This document shows positions 62,058 through 64,000 of a stretch of 64,000 bases of DNA, piece after piece (the stretch's first letter is position 1; every line of letters starts with the position of its first letter). Under the pieces are notes generated by a model, which did not search any database, had not been told where the DNA came from, and saw only the letters and a program-made list of their open reading frames with translations. The position numbers and the translations under genes were made by a program. The stretch comes from Gordionus sp. m RMFG-2023 (Eukaryota > Nematomorpha > Gordioida > Chordodea > Parachordodidae), in contig NC_088779.1 of the NCBI RefSeq assembly GCF_954871325.1, positions 19,904,846-19,968,845 of the forward strand, written 5' to 3'.

Positions 62058-64000
62058 ATGGGCGATATCTTATATAGGGTTAAGCTATATTTACTAAATG
62101 ATAAACGTGCTTGGAATGATAAAGGTACAGGACATATTACATCCTTCTACTCACAAGCACAAGAAGATAAAACAATCACTTTATTAGTACACTCTGAGAT
62201 TGATGGTATTGATACATTATTTATTTTTTCTGACATATTTTTTTAGACAGTTTATTATTAAAACATTTAATTGCATCAGATATTGTTTATCAAAAACAAC
62301 AAGTATTTATTTAGTTAATTATAATTTATAATAAATATTTTAGGATACATTAATATTATGGACAAATAAAAATGGAAATGATATAGCCTTAAGTTTTCAG
62401 GAAAGGCAAGGGCGAGATGATATATGGAATAAAATTTGTGAAGTATTTTTTTAAAATATTTCTTATATCTATATAAAATTAGTTCCAAGGTAAAGATCCT
62501 AACATATGTATCGATGAAGAAATTGAAGAAGATTATAATGACACAGAAATGAATGAATATACATATCAAGAAAATATTCCAGATGATTCATTAATTAATA
62601 ATCCACATTCATCTCATAATCATATTAATTTAGATTTTAATGAATCAATAACATCTTATGAAAATATGCAAAATATTGAATATAATTATCAAGAAAATAA
62701 ATCTATTAAGGCATTAACAAATGATAATGTTGACGATGAGGTTAATGAAAAAAGTTCTGAATATATGGTTAACATAGGTGGAGATAATGATTATCTTTAT
62801 AATTCATTAAATGATTTTACTGGTAAGAGAAAAGATACACCAAGAAAATCAAAAGGTGAAACTAACCAGAAGAAGGCTAAAAATGATACTCATTCCTTTA
62901 ATTTTAATTATGAAGAAGATTTTGATAATAATGATGATAAATTTTCTACTTTAAATGATAATTTAGCTTCAAATTCATATATTCAAAATAGTTTTAGTTT
63001 TTTTGAAAAATCGAATTCTTCACAAATCTTACTCAATCATGATAAGGATTATTTTATTAGTGATAGTCATATGGGTCTTAACAATGCATTAATCTTACCA
63101 GTATGTGACATAAATCATTTGTCAGAAATTTCTAATATAATTTCAGAGCACGTGGGTCATGGTAGCATAGTTGGTATGATGCAAGCTAATAAGCGTGAAA
63201 GATTAGCTTTAGCTATAGAAAACCAAAATTATGTTGGAAAAATACTTGAATTATTTAGAATATGCGAAGATTTAGACCACATAGAAGGCTTGCATCATAT
63301 TTACCACATATTGAAAAACTTATTCTTACTTAATAGGAATGCAATACTTGAATTATTGTTAGCTGATGATGCAATAGTTGATGTTATTGGGTGCCTGGAA
63401 TATGACCCAATTGTATCTTTAGAACAGGAAAAGGTTGAATATTCTTTGGCTGACAACATGCTTAAATCAAGCTTAAAAAAGCAGGACATTAATAATTTGG
63501 TAATCACCCAATGTGAAACATATTCAAATACTAAAAATGATATGAATAAATTTATTGAAGCTAATAAAGATGATGTAATAGTTTCTTCTACTATTGAATC
63601 TGAGTCAAACAAAGAAAATACTGATATATCTCAAAATGATTACATGAAACTAGTCAAAGACACACAGGTGCCAGTAGCCACAAGCATTTCAGACACCAAA
63701 AACCCTGACATTTTAATCAACACAATAGGTATTGAGGATATGGTTGAAAAATCTGTGTTTACTGAATTAAAAGACACTAAAAATTTTATGGAAATGGGTG
63801 TTGCCAATTTAGAGTCTATGGACTGTGATAAATTATCTTTATCTACCACTGATACACAAAATACACAATTATTGACCAAAAATATTCTAAAATTAGATGC
63901 ATCTTTATCTAGTTTACATGAGGATACAAAAGAAGCACAGCCTGTATCGATTATTCTTTCAAGTTATTACTTATTTTATAATAATTCTTTTCTCACACAA
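62058..64000 (+). CDS. SMEK / PP4R3, regulatory subunit of protein phosphatase 4 (5' part)
   Basis: Regulatory subunit 3 of protein phosphatase 4 (falafel in Drosophila), which directs PP4 to substrates. Exons 62058-62205, 62247-62302, 62344-62442 and 62483 to the window end, all in phase, at least 607 residues. The EVH1/PH-like N-domain is clear (RVKLYLLND, WNDKGTGHI, VYQKQQDTLILW, LSFQERQGRDDIW). Then comes a linker of about 200 residues (about 106-305), Asn/Asp/Glu-rich with a KRKDTPRKSKGETNQKK basic patch. The Smk domain starts LPVCDINHLSEISNIISEH, with RERLALAIENQNYVGKILEL and CEDLDHIEGLHHIYHILKN, up to CLEYDP at about 405. After that the family's next block (HREFL) is not reached; about 190 residues of Ser/Asn/Asp-rich sequence follow instead. 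The last 60 bp could contain an intron donor (GT at 63943). Confidence 0.92.

Overview
The window is about 75-80% A+T eukaryotic DNA from an animal. It has small spliced genes with mostly short GT-AG introns (45 nt to about 2.5 kb), separated by large tracts of nested transposable elements. The gene set points to an invertebrate: phosphorylase kinase alpha/beta C-terminus, a Trunk-like cystine-knot ligand, methionine-R-sulfoxide reductase B, GPN1 GTPase and SMEK/PP4R3. The Trunk-like gene suggests a protostome, perhaps an arthropod. That placement is inference; no sequence here names the species.

Layout. 1-9.5 kb: end of a phosphorylase kinase regulatory subunit gene (+), a single-exon Trunk-like secreted ligand (-) and a four-exon cysteine-rich type I membrane protein (-). 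9.5-20.4 kb: no host gene recognised; two hAT elements with matching ends (one with a perfect 8-bp target duplication), a small MITE and a hAT MITE ending 51 bp before the next gene. 20.4-23.5 kb: MsrB (+), four exons, with a 2.5-kb intron holding piggyBac and hAT remnants. 24-29.5 kb: a 1.27-kb foldback, a third member of the TAGCGCGCTA hAT family and a small MITE. 29.8-30.7 kb: GPN1 (-), four exons. 31.5-33.3 kb: an intact-ended element of a repeat family called X here. 33.5-34.2 kb: an unidentified five-block gene or pseudogene (-).

35.2-61.6 kb is almost entirely nested mobile DNA: a hAT with a Helitron and a tRNA-like TIR element inside it; a 19.8-kb composite inverted structure (38501-58309) whose arms carry two inverted arrays of roughly 115-120-bp units with the palindrome TGACAATTGTCA, around a decayed MULE transposase; a ZMYM1-like hAT with perfect 8-bp TSDs; a fossil LTR retrotransposon with a 5-bp TSD; and further X copies, one of which split a Gypsy-type pol fossil. 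62.1-64 kb: the first four exons of SMEK/PP4R3 (+), running off the window.

The host genes are unrelated housekeeping or signalling genes and form no operon or pathway. The most interesting material is the inverted-array composite, the tRNA-like core inside a TIR element, and two long inserts in SMEK. I found no CRISPR array, rRNA or functional tRNA.
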